Shown: piece by piece, positions 1 to 6,761 of the stretch
How the letters are laid out: every line of letters starts with the position of its first letter
Position numbering within the stretch: the stretch's first letter is position 1
The notes under the pieces: generated by a model
Told to the model about the DNA's origin: nothing
The model's database searches: none
What the model saw: the letters and a program-made list of their open reading frames with translations, nothing else
Translations under genes and position numbers: made by a program
Source of the DNA: JBDSGC01 sp046594105
GTDB taxonomy: Bacteria; Acidobacteriota; Thermoanaerobaculia; Gp7-AA8
Length of the DNA: 18,041 nucleotides
Assembly: GCA_046594105.1 (NCBI GenBank)
Contig: JBKJQB010000004.1
Coordinates: 1 to 18,041, forward strand
Direction: 5' to 3'

Positions 1-369
1 CTCACCACCGGCCCGCATCTCCTGCGGTACTTCCGGCAGGATCTGAAAAAAGGTGGCGTCCTCAGCGCGATGGACCTCAAAGCCATCCCCACCGGCAGGC
101 GGGTGACCACGGCCGGCGCGGTCATCGTCCGCCAGCGGCCGGGAACGGCCAAGGGCTTCGTCTTCCTCACGCTGGAGGATGAGACCGGCCTGTCGCAGGC
201 GATCATCAAACCGGATCTCTTCCGCGAACATCGTTCTCTGATCGTCGGGTCGAGCGGGCTGGTCGTGGAGGGCATCCTACAGAACGACAATGGCCAGTGC
301 TCCGTCCGTGCAGAGCGGTTCTGGGAGTTGGAGGGAATGAACCAGGTGGCCAGCCACGACTTTCACTGA
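1..369 (+). CDS. dnaE2: Error-prone DNA polymerase III alpha subunit, C-terminal end (partial)
   Basis: The reading frame is open from base 1 and stops at 367-369, so only the last 122 codons are present. The translation opens with TTGPHLLRYFRQDLKKGGVL and continues with VRQRPGTAKGFVFLTLEDETG, the C-terminal OB-fold signature of DnaE2/ImuC error-prone polymerases. The active-site PHP and polymerase domains lie outside the window. In the family, DnaE2 carries out SOS translesion synthesis with ImuA and ImuB; neither partner is visible here, but they could lie upstream. The OB fold is the single-stranded DNA-binding module. An ATG at 70 is internal and not a real start. DnaE1 is less likely because the RQRPGTAKG..F.TLEDETG form is typical of DnaE2. 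Confidence 0.88.
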   Translation, partial: LTTGPHLLRYFRQDLKKGGVLSAMDLKAIPTGRRVTTAGAVIVRQRPGTAKGFVFLTLEDETGLSQAIIKPDLFREHRSLIVGSSGLVVEGILQNDNGQCSVRAERFWELEGMNQVASHDFH

Positions 370-475
370 CCCCCATTGCTGCGGCGACATTGCGCGACAA
401 CGCACGGTCTCCTCCCGTCGAGGGCCTTCTCCCCACCGCTACGGCAAGGCAGAAAATCTCGATGGAGAGTGCGCG

Positions 476-481
476 TACAAT
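476..481 (+). promoter_or_regulatory. -10 box (TACAAT) for a leaderless transcript of the AI-2E family gene
   Basis: TACAAT ends 7 nt before the ATG at 489. A transcript starting about 7 nt after the hexamer would begin at or one base from the A of the ATG. No convincing -35 box is seen and there is no Shine-Dalgarno sequence at a normal distance. The same arrangement recurs in front of several other genes in the window. Confidence 0.5.
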
Positions 482-488
482 CAAACCA

Positions 489-1577
489 ATGAGCATTCCG
501 GAAACGGCGTCCCTCCCTAAGCAGGAAGCCATGGCCATCGCTCCCCCCGCCGTTCCGCAACCAAAGCCTTCCTTCGAAGAGATCGCCGCGTGGATCATCT
601 GCGGTCTGCTGTTGCTCTACGTGATGTTCGACCATCTGGTGCCGGCGGTGGTGGCCGGGCTGGTGCTCTACCTGGTTCTCGATCGTCTGACGCAGGCATT
701 TTCGAAGCGCATGCCGAACGCTGCGGCCCGGCCCCTGGCGCTGCTGCTGGTCACCCTGATCGGCGGGGGGCTCGTCGTGGGAGTCATCGCTCTGTCCATC
801 ACCTTCCTGCGTCACCACGCGGACAACATTCCGGCGATGATGACCAAGATGGCCGACATCCTTCAGTCCACGCGCGCGTGGCTGGGGGGCTACGGGCAGG
901 ACATCATCCCCGATGTGATGACCGACGCCGAGAACTTCAAGGCGGTCATTGTGGAGTGGTTGAAGAAGCACGCAGAAACGCTCAAGATCGCTGGCAGCAC
1001 CTTCAGCGTTGCCCTGATTCACATGCTCATGGGGATGCTATTGGCCATCATGGTGTTCTTCCGCCACGTGACTCACCATCACCAGCGCGATGGAGGCCGC
1101 TTCTCCGTCGTCCTCGGCGAGAAGATCAGCCGCTTCGCCGATGCCTTCTCCAGGATCGCCACCGCCCAGGTCAAGATCTCTGCGGTCAACACCGCGTTGA
1201 CAGCCCTCTATCTTCTGGTCGGCCTTCCGCTGTTCGGGAAACACCTGCCCTTCGCCACCACCATCGTCATCGTCACCTTCGTGGCAGGACTGATCCCGGT
1301 GCTGGGAAACCTCATCTCCAACACCGTCATCGTGGTGCTCTCTCTCGGAGTGTCCGGCGGCACGGCCGTGGCGTCCCTGGTCTTCCTGGTTCTGGTGCAC
1401 AAACTGGAGTACCTCATCAACTCGCGCATCGTGGGCGGGCAGACGGACTCGCAGGCCTGGGAGATCCTGATGGCCATCCTCATCGGCGAAACGGCCTTCG
1501 GCGTCAGCGGCGTGGTGATGGGCCCGATCATCTACGCCTTCGCCAAACGAGAGCTTCGCGAACGCGGCCTGGTCTGA
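489..1577 (+). CDS. AI-2E family (PerM/UPF0118) transporter
   Basis: A 362-residue integral membrane protein of the AI-2E transporter family. Hydrophobic segments lie near the N terminus (IICGLLLLYVMFDHLVPAVVAGLVLYLVL), then LALLLVTLIGGGLVVGVIALSITFL, a long soluble middle stretch, and a C-terminal block with the family-typical GLPLFG, LIPVLGNLISN and LIGETAFGVSGVVMGPIIYA stretches. Family members are proposed exporters of small molecules, with AI-2 export shown for TqsA and Na+/H+ antiport reported for others; the substrate cannot be told here. The open frame extends back to 297 inside dnaE2. I chose ATG 489 because a TACAAT box sits 7 nt upstream (leaderless) and because 297-488 overlaps dnaE2 or reads as low-quality protein. 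ATG 462 and 531 are alternatives. Confidence 0.85.
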   Translation: MSIPETASLPKQEAMAIAPPAVPQPKPSFEEIAAWIICGLLLLYVMFDHLVPAVVAGLVLYLVLDRLTQAFSKRMPNAAARPLALLLVTLIGGGLVVGVIALSITFLRHHADNIPAMMTKMADILQSTRAWLGGYGQDIIPDVMTDAENFKAVIVEWLKKHAETLKIAGSTFSVALIHMLMGMLLAIMVFFRHVTHHHQRDGGRFSVVLGEKISRFADAFSRIATAQVKISAVNTALTALYLLVGLPLFGKHLPFATTIVIVTFVAGLIPVLGNLISNTVIVVLSLGVSGGTAVASLVFLVLVHKLEYLINSRIVGGQTDSQAWEILMAILIGETAFGVSGVVMGPIIYAFAKRELRERGLV

Positions 1578-1579
1578 CT

Positions 1580-1593
1580 GCGCTCCCGAGCGC
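1580..1593. terminator. Weak hairpin between convergent genes
   Basis: GCGCT-CCCG-AGCGC forms a 5-bp GC stem with a 4-nt loop in the 28-nt gap between two convergent stop codons. No T tract follows on either strand, so termination is only suggested by position. Confidence 0.3.
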
Positions 1594-1605
1594 GGGCTTC
1601 CGTCG

Positions 1606-2190
1606 TCAGAGAACGCGATCGATTTTCGCCGCGAGCACGAAATCGGAGCGCGTCAGTCCGTCGATCTTGTGAGTCCAGATGGTGATCAGGACCCGTCCCC
1701 ACGCCAGAAAGATGTCGGGATGGTGTCCCTCCGTTTCCGCCACCACGCCTACCCTGTTGGTAAACGCCAGTCCCTGCGCGAAGTCGGCGAAGCGGAACTC
1801 CTTCTCCAGATGATGCTGCTCGCGGACCGTCCAGCCCGGTCCGACCTGTCCGGTCAGTTCCGCCAGCGCCTCCCCCTCGAGCGGAGGGACTCCTCCGCGG
1901 CAGGGGACACAGGTCTCGCCGGCCAGTCCCGGTTCGAGCGCGGTCTGCCCGAGGATTCGGGCGGTGAACTCGGCGGCGGTCACGCGGTGACGGAAGGCTT
2001 CGACTCCGTCGATCAAAACCACCGGAACATCGTCCGAGTACCGTTTCTGCATTTCGGCGTCGGAGTCCACGTCCATTTCCGTGAGGCGGACAGGTAGGCC
2101 TCCGGCGGAAATCGCGACGTGAATTTCCGCTTTCGCGGCATCGCAGAGGTGGCACTCCCGGCGCGTGTACAGGATCACTTCGACGCTCAT
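1606..2190 (-). CDS. Fusion of glutaredoxin-like domain and pterin-4a-carbinolamine dehydratase
   Basis: A 194-residue protein with two domains in one frame. Residues 1 to about 78 are a glutaredoxin-like (DUF836-type) thioredoxin fold: VEVILYTRRECHLCDAAKAEI carries a CxxC redox motif (C-H-L-C), and DVPVVLIDG supplies the cis-Pro strand. From about residue 92 the protein is a 4a-hydroxytetrahydrobiopterin dehydratase (PCD/DCoH). It starts with the usual CVPCRGGVPPL, contains GWTV, and has EGHHPDIFLAWGRVLITIWTH followed by GLTRSDFVLAAKID, which includes the catalytic His-His-Pro region. PCD dehydrates carbinolamine pterin, recycling the cofactor of aromatic amino acid hydroxylases; in many bacteria without such enzymes its role is unclear. 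ATG 2190 is chosen because TAGAGT ends 7 nt upstream (leaderless). The longer frame to 2331 runs antisense through the SDR gene. Confidence 0.85.
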   Translation of the reverse strand: MSVEVILYTRRECHLCDAAKAEIHVAISAGGLPVRLTEMDVDSDAEMQKRYSDDVPVVLIDGVEAFRHRVTAAEFTARILGQTALEPGLAGETCVPCRGGVPPLEGEALAELTGQVGPGWTVREQHHLEKEFRFADFAQGLAFTNRVGVVAETEGHHPDIFLAWGRVLITIWTHKIDGLTRSDFVLAAKIDRVL

Positions 2191-2194
2191 CCCG

Positions 2195-2203
2195 TACACT
2201 CTA
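2195..2203. promoter_or_regulatory. Two overlapping, opposed -10 boxes in a 16-bp divergent spacer
   Basis: On the plus strand TACACT (2195-2200) ends 6 nt before the GTG at 2207. On the minus strand TAGAGT (2203-2198) ends 7 nt before the ATG at 2190. The two hexamers share three base pairs. Both positions fit leaderless transcription of the flanking genes, and the -35 regions would lie inside the opposite coding sequences. No SD sequence is present for either start. Confidence 0.5.
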
Positions 2204-2206
2204 GCG

Positions 2207-2980
2207 GTGCTGCATTCGAAAACGAACCTCGACCTTTCCGGCCGCGTGGCCCTGATCACCGGTGCTTCCCGCGGCATCGGGCGGGAGACTGCCCTTCGCT
2301 TCGCTGCCGCCGGAGCGCGCGTAGCCGTCAACTATCACCGCAGCGAGCGCGAGGCGGAAGAGCTGGTCCGCGAGATGGGGATAGAGCGGGCCATGGCCAT
2401 CCGCGCCGACGTAAGCAGACCGGAAGAGGTCAAGGCGATGGTTTCCGCGGTGATCGACCGCTTCCAGCGCCTCGATGTCCTGGTCAACAACGCAGCGACT
2501 TTCGGCCTCAACCGCTTCGACGGCGACGACTATGACCAGTGGCAGCGCGGCTGGGAGCGTACCTTCGCTCTCAACGTATTCGGCGCTGCCAATGCTTCCT
2601 TTCTGGCCATGCGATGGATGCGCGCAAATGGTGGCGGCAAAATCATCAACGTGGCCTCCCGCGCAGCCTTTCGGGGGGAAACGGAGTTCGCCGACTACGG
2701 CGCCTCCAAAGCGGCGCTGGTCAACCTCACCCGCTCCATTGCCCGCGCCTGCGCCGGCGACAACATTGTGGCCAGCTGTGTCGCTCCCGGCTTCGTGGAC
2801 ACCGAGATGGCCCGCAGCGAGCTCGACGCCCATCGCGAGGACATCGTCAACCAGATTCCGCTCCGGCGGGTCGCCAGCGTGGACGATGTCGCGGCCGTCA
2901 TCCTGTTCCTCGCCTCTCCGATGGCCGACTACCTGAACGGAGTGACCATCGACGTGAACGGCGGATCGTGGTTCCACTGA
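2207..2980 (+). CDS. SDR-family NAD(P)-dependent oxidoreductase
   Basis: A 257-residue classical short-chain dehydrogenase/reductase. Seen directly: the nucleotide-binding TGASRGIG (residues 18-25), NNAA (94-97), the active-site Ser in INVAS (151) and YGASK (Tyr164, Lys168), then the C-terminal PLRRVASVDDVAAVILFLASPMADYLNG.TIDVNGG, typical of FabG-like enzymes. Residues after beta-2 (VNYHRSER) suggest NADPH preference. The substrate is unknown; a 3-oxoacyl-ACP reductase-like activity is the family default but is not supported by neighbours. The start is GTG 2207, just after a TACACT box; the ATG at 2165 would put the start inside the divergent gene. Confidence 0.87.
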   Translation: MLHSKTNLDLSGRVALITGASRGIGRETALRFAAAGARVAVNYHRSEREAEELVREMGIERAMAIRADVSRPEEVKAMVSAVIDRFQRLDVLVNNAATFGLNRFDGDDYDQWQRGWERTFALNVFGAANASFLAMRWMRANGGGKIINVASRAAFRGETEFADYGASKAALVNLTRSIARACAGDNIVASCVAPGFVDTEMARSELDAHREDIVNQIPLRRVASVDDVAAVILFLASPMADYLNGVTIDVNGGSWFH

Positions 2981-3042
2981 CTTCCGCGAAACGCCACGCG
3001 AGAAACAGCTGCGGGGCAGGCGTGTAGGAACAACGAGATCAC

Positions 3043-3060
3043 CAGCGGTCCCGTCCGCTG
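3043..3060 (+). terminator. Possible hairpin downstream of the SDR gene
   Basis: CAGCGG-tcccgt-CCGCTG is a 6-bp perfect stem with a 6-nt loop in the 129-nt gap between the SDR gene and the response regulator. There is no T run directly after it (a short TTTTCT lies about 18 nt further on), so a termination role is uncertain. Nothing else was recognised in this gap. Confidence 0.25.
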
Positions 3061-3109
3061 CGGAGTCCCTGTCAGCCTTTTCTGGCACCCACGTTGCCTT
3101 ACGGCGACT

Positions 3110-3502
3110 GTGACCAACTCTTCAAGGTGCGTGCTGGTCGTCGACGACGACGATGCCATTCGCCTGATGGTGGAGCGGGTTCTCCAACGCGAAAACATTG
3201 AAGTGGAGTGTGCCCGCGATGGTTTCGAGGCCATCGAGAAGCTCGCCAGCAGAGACTACGGAGCGATCCTTCTCGACCTCATGATGCCTCGCGTCGATGG
3301 CGTCGGAGTCCTGCGTTACCTGGAGCGAGCCCGTCCGGGCGACGCGCCGCCAGTCATCCTCATGACCGCGAACGTGGAAGGGGCGGAAGAAGCAGCCAGC
3401 CTCAGCCCCGTCGTTGCGCTCCTCTCCAAGCCCTTCGATATCCAGCAGATGGTGACGCAGGTCCGACGGTCGGCGGAAGCGAGCTTCAGCTCCTCAAACT
3501 GA
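3110..3502 (+). CDS. Single-domain response regulator (CheY-like receiver)
   Basis: A 130-residue stand-alone receiver domain. The acidic pocket is VVDDDDA (Asp12-15), the phospho-acceptor is Asp56 in ILLDLMMP, and the switch residues are Thr86 (ILMTAN) and Lys107 (LLSKPFD). There is no output domain: the C terminus ends in a short Ser-rich tail. Such proteins pass phosphate to a partner or act by binding; no histidine kinase is next to it, so the partner is unknown. The start codon is GTG. There is no SD and only a poor -10 candidate (TTACGG) upstream, so the start is less sure than for its neighbours. The 3' end overlaps the convergent PqqD-like gene by 9 nt. Confidence 0.85.
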   Translation: MTNSSRCVLVVDDDDAIRLMVERVLQRENIEVECARDGFEAIEKLASRDYGAILLDLMMPRVDGVGVLRYLERARPGDAPPVILMTANVEGAEEAASLSPVVALLSKPFDIQQMVTQVRRSAEASFSSSN

Positions 3503-3775
3503 GTCCAGCAGACCCTTCAGCCGAAGGTCGGCCATGAGCTCTTCGAGATCCGACTGGAGGGTCTCACGCGACACCTCGAACTCTTTCAACAAGCGGTCGA
3601 TCACTTCTGAGAGAGCGTGGCCCTCCGCAAGCAGCGAGAGTGCGCGCGCCCCGACATCGTTGAGGCCGTAATAGATTCCGCGCTCGTAGTCGAGCAGCAC
3701 CATCTCGTCACCAATGAGCTTGGTGAGGACGCCTTCTCGCAGCCGGATTTCCGCTGAATCCACAGGGATGATCAT
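3494..3775 (-). CDS. PqqD-like RiPP recognition element (lasso B1)
   Basis: A 93-residue PqqD-family protein, the usual size of a stand-alone RiPP recognition element. IRLREGVLTKLIGDEMVLLDYERGIYYGLNDVGARAL is the characteristic winged-helix core, followed by helices with LLKEFEVSRETLQSDLEELMADLRLKGLL. In lasso pathways the B1 protein binds the leader peptide (the Y..P.L...G motif) and delivers it to the B2 protease and the cyclase. ATG 3775 overlaps the TGA of the kinase gene as ATGA, so translation is probably coupled; an ATG further upstream (3808) would lie inside the kinase gene. A PQQ-biosynthesis role is unlikely because no pqqA, pqqC or pqqE is present and the neighbours are lasso genes. 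Confidence 0.9.
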   Translation of the reverse strand: MIIPVDSAEIRLREGVLTKLIGDEMVLLDYERGIYYGLNDVGARALSLLAEGHALSEVIDRLLKEFEVSRETLQSDLEELMADLRLKGLLDSV

Positions 3776-4701
3776 AGCGCTGAGACGGCCGCCTGGATCC
3801 GATCGCACAGTTCGTCGATGCGCCGAAGGTCGTTGGTGGAACGCGCCAGGAACAGTGGGATCCGAGCGGCCAACCGGGCAACCTCGTCGAGCTCCCCCGC
3901 TCGCCAGCCGGACTCCAGATGAAGACCCATCGAGGTGTTCGCAATCAGCTGCATAGCCGCCTCGTGTCCGGTCAGGCGTTCGACAGAGGGCGGACCGGAA
4001 CCGCGCTCCCCGAGGATGAAGATCGCGCCGATCGGATGATCGGTCGCCGCAAATCTTCGCTGCTCCGCCTGGAGGTCGAGATAGCGCTTGTTCCAGGTGG
4101 TGGTCAGTTTTGGGAGAGCTTCAGCGCTGCCATAGAGCGCCTGCGCTGTCTCATCCCAAAGGCGCAGACGGGGATAGCCGGCGTAGGCGGTGGGCACCTC
4201 TCCCTTCCAGAAGATGGGTACGACATCGTCGCTCATCACCGATGCGCCGCGGTCGGAGAATCGCGCCGCGGTGGTGGATTTTCCTCCCCCGTGAGGAGCG
4301 GCCAGAAGCACCGCGCGACCCTCGATCACCACCGCACTGGCGTGCAGGCAGAGCACCCCGCGGATCCGAAGTACATAGGCCAGCAGCGGTCCCAGAAGAT
4401 AGGTGGCCATGTCTTCCGCAGTGGACGTGGCCGGCCAGGCAACGCGGATGAGGGATCCGTCCTCTTCGATGAAGAATCGGGTTCCGTCGCGGTAAGCGAC
4501 CACGTAGCCCTCTGCGGCGTGCGCAATCGCTACGTTGTCGTCGTCTTCGGCGGCGCACGTTTCGAACAGCGCATGGAGTGCAGGGGGAAACGGTGATGTG
4601 TCGAGGAGGAGGTCGAGCGCGCGAGGGGTGATGGAGGGAACCAGTCCGTCGATCAGGATGTCGGACTGGAGGCGCAGGCCGTAGACGTCATAGTTCCACA
4701 A
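3772..4701 (-). CDS. HPr-kinase-like RiPP kinase (lasso K)
   Basis: A 309-residue protein related to the catalytic half of HPr kinase/phosphorylase. The P-loop APHGGGKST lies at residues 135-143 (Lys141, Ser142), preceded by LHASAV (His120) and followed by MSDDVV (157-159), which resembles the Asp-rich strand after the P-loop in HprK. There is no HPr gene or PTS context. Homologues in paeninodin-type lasso clusters phosphorylate the hydroxyl of the C-terminal residue of the precursor; that role is inferred here from the adjacent precursor ending in Thr. The start is TTG 4701: a stop codon lies in frame at 4716-4714, so no ATG or GTG start exists further upstream. The gene follows the precursor after a 41-nt gap with a hairpin and overlaps B1 by 4 nt (ATGA). 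Confidence 0.88.
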   Translation of the reverse strand: MWNYDVYGLRLQSDILIDGLVPSITPRALDLLLDTSPFPPALHALFETCAAEDDDNVAIAHAAEGYVVAYRDGTRFFIEEDGSLIRVAWPATSTAEDMATYLLGPLLAYVLRIRGVLCLHASAVVIEGRAVLLAAPHGGGKSTTAARFSDRGASVMSDDVVPIFWKGEVPTAYAGYPRLRLWDETAQALYGSAEALPKLTTTWNKRYLDLQAEQRRFAATDHPIGAIFILGERGSGPPSVERLTGHEAAMQLIANTSMGLHLESGWRAGELDEVARLAARIPLFLARSTNDLRRIDELCDRIQAAVSAL

Positions 4702-4711
4702 GATGTTCGCG

Positions 4712-4725
4712 GCTCACAGGTGAGC
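4712..4725 (-). promoter_or_regulatory. Hairpin between precursor and kinase genes
   Basis: GCTCAC-CT-GTGAGC (minus strand) is a perfect 6-bp inverted repeat, or a 5-bp stem with a 4-nt loop, inside the 41-nt gap after the precursor stop codon. No T tract follows. Its position suggests mRNA stabilisation or partial attenuation that would keep precursor levels above those of the downstream kinase and B1; this is an inference. Confidence 0.4.
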
Positions 4726-4742
4726 GTCGCCGCAACGCGCGC

Positions 4743-4916
4743 TCAGGTCCTGTTGCCCTGCGCGTTGTTTCCGCCGTCTTTGTTCCGGTTGAAACCGCTC
4801 TGATTGGTGAGGGCCCGAATCGTCCCGTAGACCACAAGCGCGGGCCTGGCGTAGGCCCGCCGGGAAGAAAGCTGACTTGACTGCGTCAGCGGCGACTTCG
4901 TGTGTTCATCGTTCAT
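4743..4916 (-). CDS. Lasso-type RiPP precursor peptide
   Basis: A 57-residue precursor. The leader holds a perfect lasso motif YxxPxLxxxGxxxxxTx: Tyr22, Pro25, Leu27, Gly31 and Thr37. By the rule that this Thr is the penultimate leader residue, cleavage follows Asn38 and the core is QSGFNRNKDGGNNAQGNRT (19 residues). Asp at core position 9 could form a nine-residue macrolactam with the N-terminal amine; starts at Ser40 or Gly41 would give 8- or 7-residue rings. The tail is Gly/Asn-rich, has no bulky plug, and ends in Thr, a possible acceptor for the downstream kinase. ATG 4916 is chosen over ATG 4937 because GGAG (4933-4930) lies 13 to 7 nt upstream. The gene begins 48 nt after the cyclase stop and is transcribed with it. 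Confidence 0.87.
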   Translation of the reverse strand: MNDEHTKSPLTQSSQLSSRRAYARPALVVYGTIRALTNQSGFNRNKDGGNNAQGNRT

Positions 4917-4964
4917 CTGCTTGCTCCATCGCGCCAACTACACACGAAGCCACGGCAAATAACC

Positions 4965-6761
4965 TTAACGAAAGGAGAGCCATTCCGCAAGGCACACCGC
5001 CGGGATCTCCCGATCGATCCGCTGGCCACGCTGCAACTTCCCCTCGATCATCGATCGGAGTATACGCGGGTCGACGTAGGCCTCGATCAGGCTGAAATGA
5101 GAGGACCACTGGCGAGCATCCGCCTGCAGGAAGAGAATTTGCGCCGGATCGGCTGCCAGGGGCGTCTTGGCCCGGTTCCGCACCCTTTCCGGAAGCCAGC
5201 CTTTCATGGCCTGGCGGAGAATGTCTTTGTCGGCAAAGTGCGGCATGGCCGGAAGAGTGAACAGAAACTCGACCAGACGCGTGTCCAGGAAGGGCACGGT
5301 CAGTTCCAGGTGCGCGCCGGTCCAGGCGAAGTCGTAACTCTCGAAGGCGCCCGGCCACATCGGCTGCATCGTGAACAGCGCCGCTTCCGGCCGCCAGGGA
5401 TGAAGGGCACGCTTTCGCCAGCCCCAGAAGTCGGCCCACCGAGCTCGAAGATCGTGGGCCCGCGCGAAGTCCTCGCGGATCCACGACGGGAAGGCTGGTT
5501 GGTCCGACCGCAAACCCAGAGCCCGCAGGGCGTGAGACCGGAGCAGCAGCGGCGGCCGTCGATGACGGGAGATCGCGTACCAGAGCATCTCGCTGACCGC
5601 TGGGAGGATGCGCCCGCGACGAAGCATGCCCAGAAAATGGCGGTGCGAGGTGTACAGCACCGAGTCCCCTCCCTGACCGGTGAGGAGAAGGCGACCGTGG
5701 ACGGCCAGTCTTCCCATCAGGTCGACGAAGGCCGCCCGCATCGGAGTATCCGACGGTTCCAGCCCTCGGCAGCGGGGGTCATCCCATCGTTCGAACAGCG
5801 AGTAGTGATCAGCGGGTGCAAACTCCCAGGCCATCCCCAGGGAGGTCGCGGTCTGCCTGGCGTACTCCCGCTCTTCATCCACGAACATCCGCTCGTAGCC
5901 TGCCGTCACCGCATGGATCCCAGACCGCTGCCCTCGCACTGCCGCAGCGGCGACAGCGGCGGAGTCCAGCCCCCCGCTCAGCGAAATGGTGACCGGTTCG
6001 CCGCGCATGCGATCGCTGACGGCGGTCTGGAACATCGAGCGAAACTCCCCGACCGCATCGGCATCGGAAATCTTCCGAGGCGACTGCGAGGCCGGCAGCG
6101 ACCAGAAGCGCTGGAGCGTCGTCTCGCCGCCGCGACCAACCACCATCGCATGCGCCGGAGGGACCCGGAGAATGGCCTCGTAGGTCGTGGTGGACAAATC
6201 CTGATTCCCGGAGAACAGCAGAAAGTCGGCAAGGGCTGGCGCATGGAGTGGCCCGGCCAGACCCTCGACTGCCAGCAGCGTGGTCAGATCGTTGCTCACC
6301 ACCAGCGCCGCACCGGCACGGGCGTAGTACATCGGTCTCACGCCGAATCGATCGCGAACGCAAAACAGCTCGCGCGTTCTGCGGTTCCAGACCGCGAAGC
6401 TGAAATCGCCGATGAGGTTTTCAGGCGCTCTCGTGCCCCATTCCGCAACGCATTGCCCGACGAGTTCTGTGTCGTCGATCGACGCGACCACCTCGCGGCC
6501 CATTGCTCGAAGTGATCGAAGGAGATCTTCCCTCCCATCGAGACGCCCTTCGAAAACCACCACGTGCCCGTCGCGCTCGAGAGGGGGAAGAACATCCTTC
6601 TCTCCAGCGGCCAGCCGGGTATGCAGCAAGGTAACGCCGGCGTCCGACCACCTCGCTTCCCCACCCGAACCTCGAAGCCGAAGGGTTCCTCGCACGCTGG
6701 CGAGGAGGGCAGGATCCTGCATCGACCCGTCCAGCCAAACAATCGCGGCGAACCCGCTCAC
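4965..6761 (-). CDS. Lasso macrolactam synthetase (asparagine-synthetase-like, lasso C)
   Basis: A 598-residue asparagine synthetase B homologue. The N-terminal Ntn-hydrolase-like half (about 1-220) includes DFSFAVWNRRTRELFCVRDRFGVRP, but position 2 is Ser (MSGFAAIVW) where glutamine-dependent enzymes have the catalytic Cys, so glutaminase activity should be lost, as in known lasso cyclases. The synthetase half has the ATP-pyrophosphatase loop SGGLDS at 262-267, GQGGDS further on, and TVPFLDTRLVEFLFTLP near the C terminus. The expected role is adenylation of the core Asp side chain followed by attack of the core N-terminal amine. The start is GTG 6761, overlapping the TGA of B2 (GTGA), so translation is likely coupled. 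A true asparagine synthetase is unlikely given the missing Cys and the neighbours. Confidence 0.92.
   Translation of the reverse strand: MSGFAAIVWLDGSMQDPALLASVRGTLRLRGSGGEARWSDAGVTLLHTRLAAGEKDVLPPLERDGHVVVFEGRLDGREDLLRSLRAMGREVVASIDDTELVGQCVAEWGTRAPENLIGDFSFAVWNRRTRELFCVRDRFGVRPMYYARAGAALVVSNDLTTLLAVEGLAGPLHAPALADFLLFSGNQDLSTTTYEAILRVPPAHAMVVGRGGETTLQRFWSLPASQSPRKISDADAVGEFRSMFQTAVSDRMRGEPVTISLSGGLDSAAVAAAAVRGQRSGIHAVTAGYERMFVDEEREYARQTATSLGMAWEFAPADHYSLFERWDDPRCRGLEPSDTPMRAAFVDLMGRLAVHGRLLLTGQGGDSVLYTSHRHFLGMLRRGRILPAVSEMLWYAISRHRRPPLLLRSHALRALGLRSDQPAFPSWIREDFARAHDLRARWADFWGWRKRALHPWRPEAALFTMQPMWPGAFESYDFAWTGAHLELTVPFLDTRLVEFLFTLPAMPHFADKDILRQAMKGWLPERVRNRAKTPLAADPAQILFLQADARQWSSHFSLIEAYVDPRILRSMIEGKLQRGQRIDREIPAVCLAEWLSFR

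Noticed and set aside
297..488. N-terminal extension of the AI-2E family protein
   Set aside because: It overlaps dnaE2 out of frame, reads as non-conserved sequence, and the TACAAT box at 476-481 argues for ATG 489.
2201..3088. A 295-codon open frame on the minus strand
   Set aside because: Antisense shadow of the SDR gene, which has complete catalytic motifs on the plus strand.
3494..3775. PqqD of a PQQ biosynthesis cluster
   Set aside because: No pqqA, B, C or E nearby; the gene is coupled to a lasso kinase, precursor, cyclase and leader peptidase.
4917..4937. Upstream ATG 4937 as start of the precursor
   Set aside because: It has no SD, whereas ATG 4916 has GGAG at 7 nt; the seven extra residues are not leader-like.
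4902..6515. A 537-codon open frame on the plus strand
   Set aside because: It lies antisense to the lasso cyclase, has no recognisable domain, and has the Arg/Pro/Gly-rich composition of a shadow frame in GC-rich DNA.
4965..6761. Genuine glutamine-dependent asparagine synthetase
   Set aside because: Residue 2 is Ser, not the catalytic Cys, and the gene overlaps a lasso B2 gene and precedes a lasso precursor.
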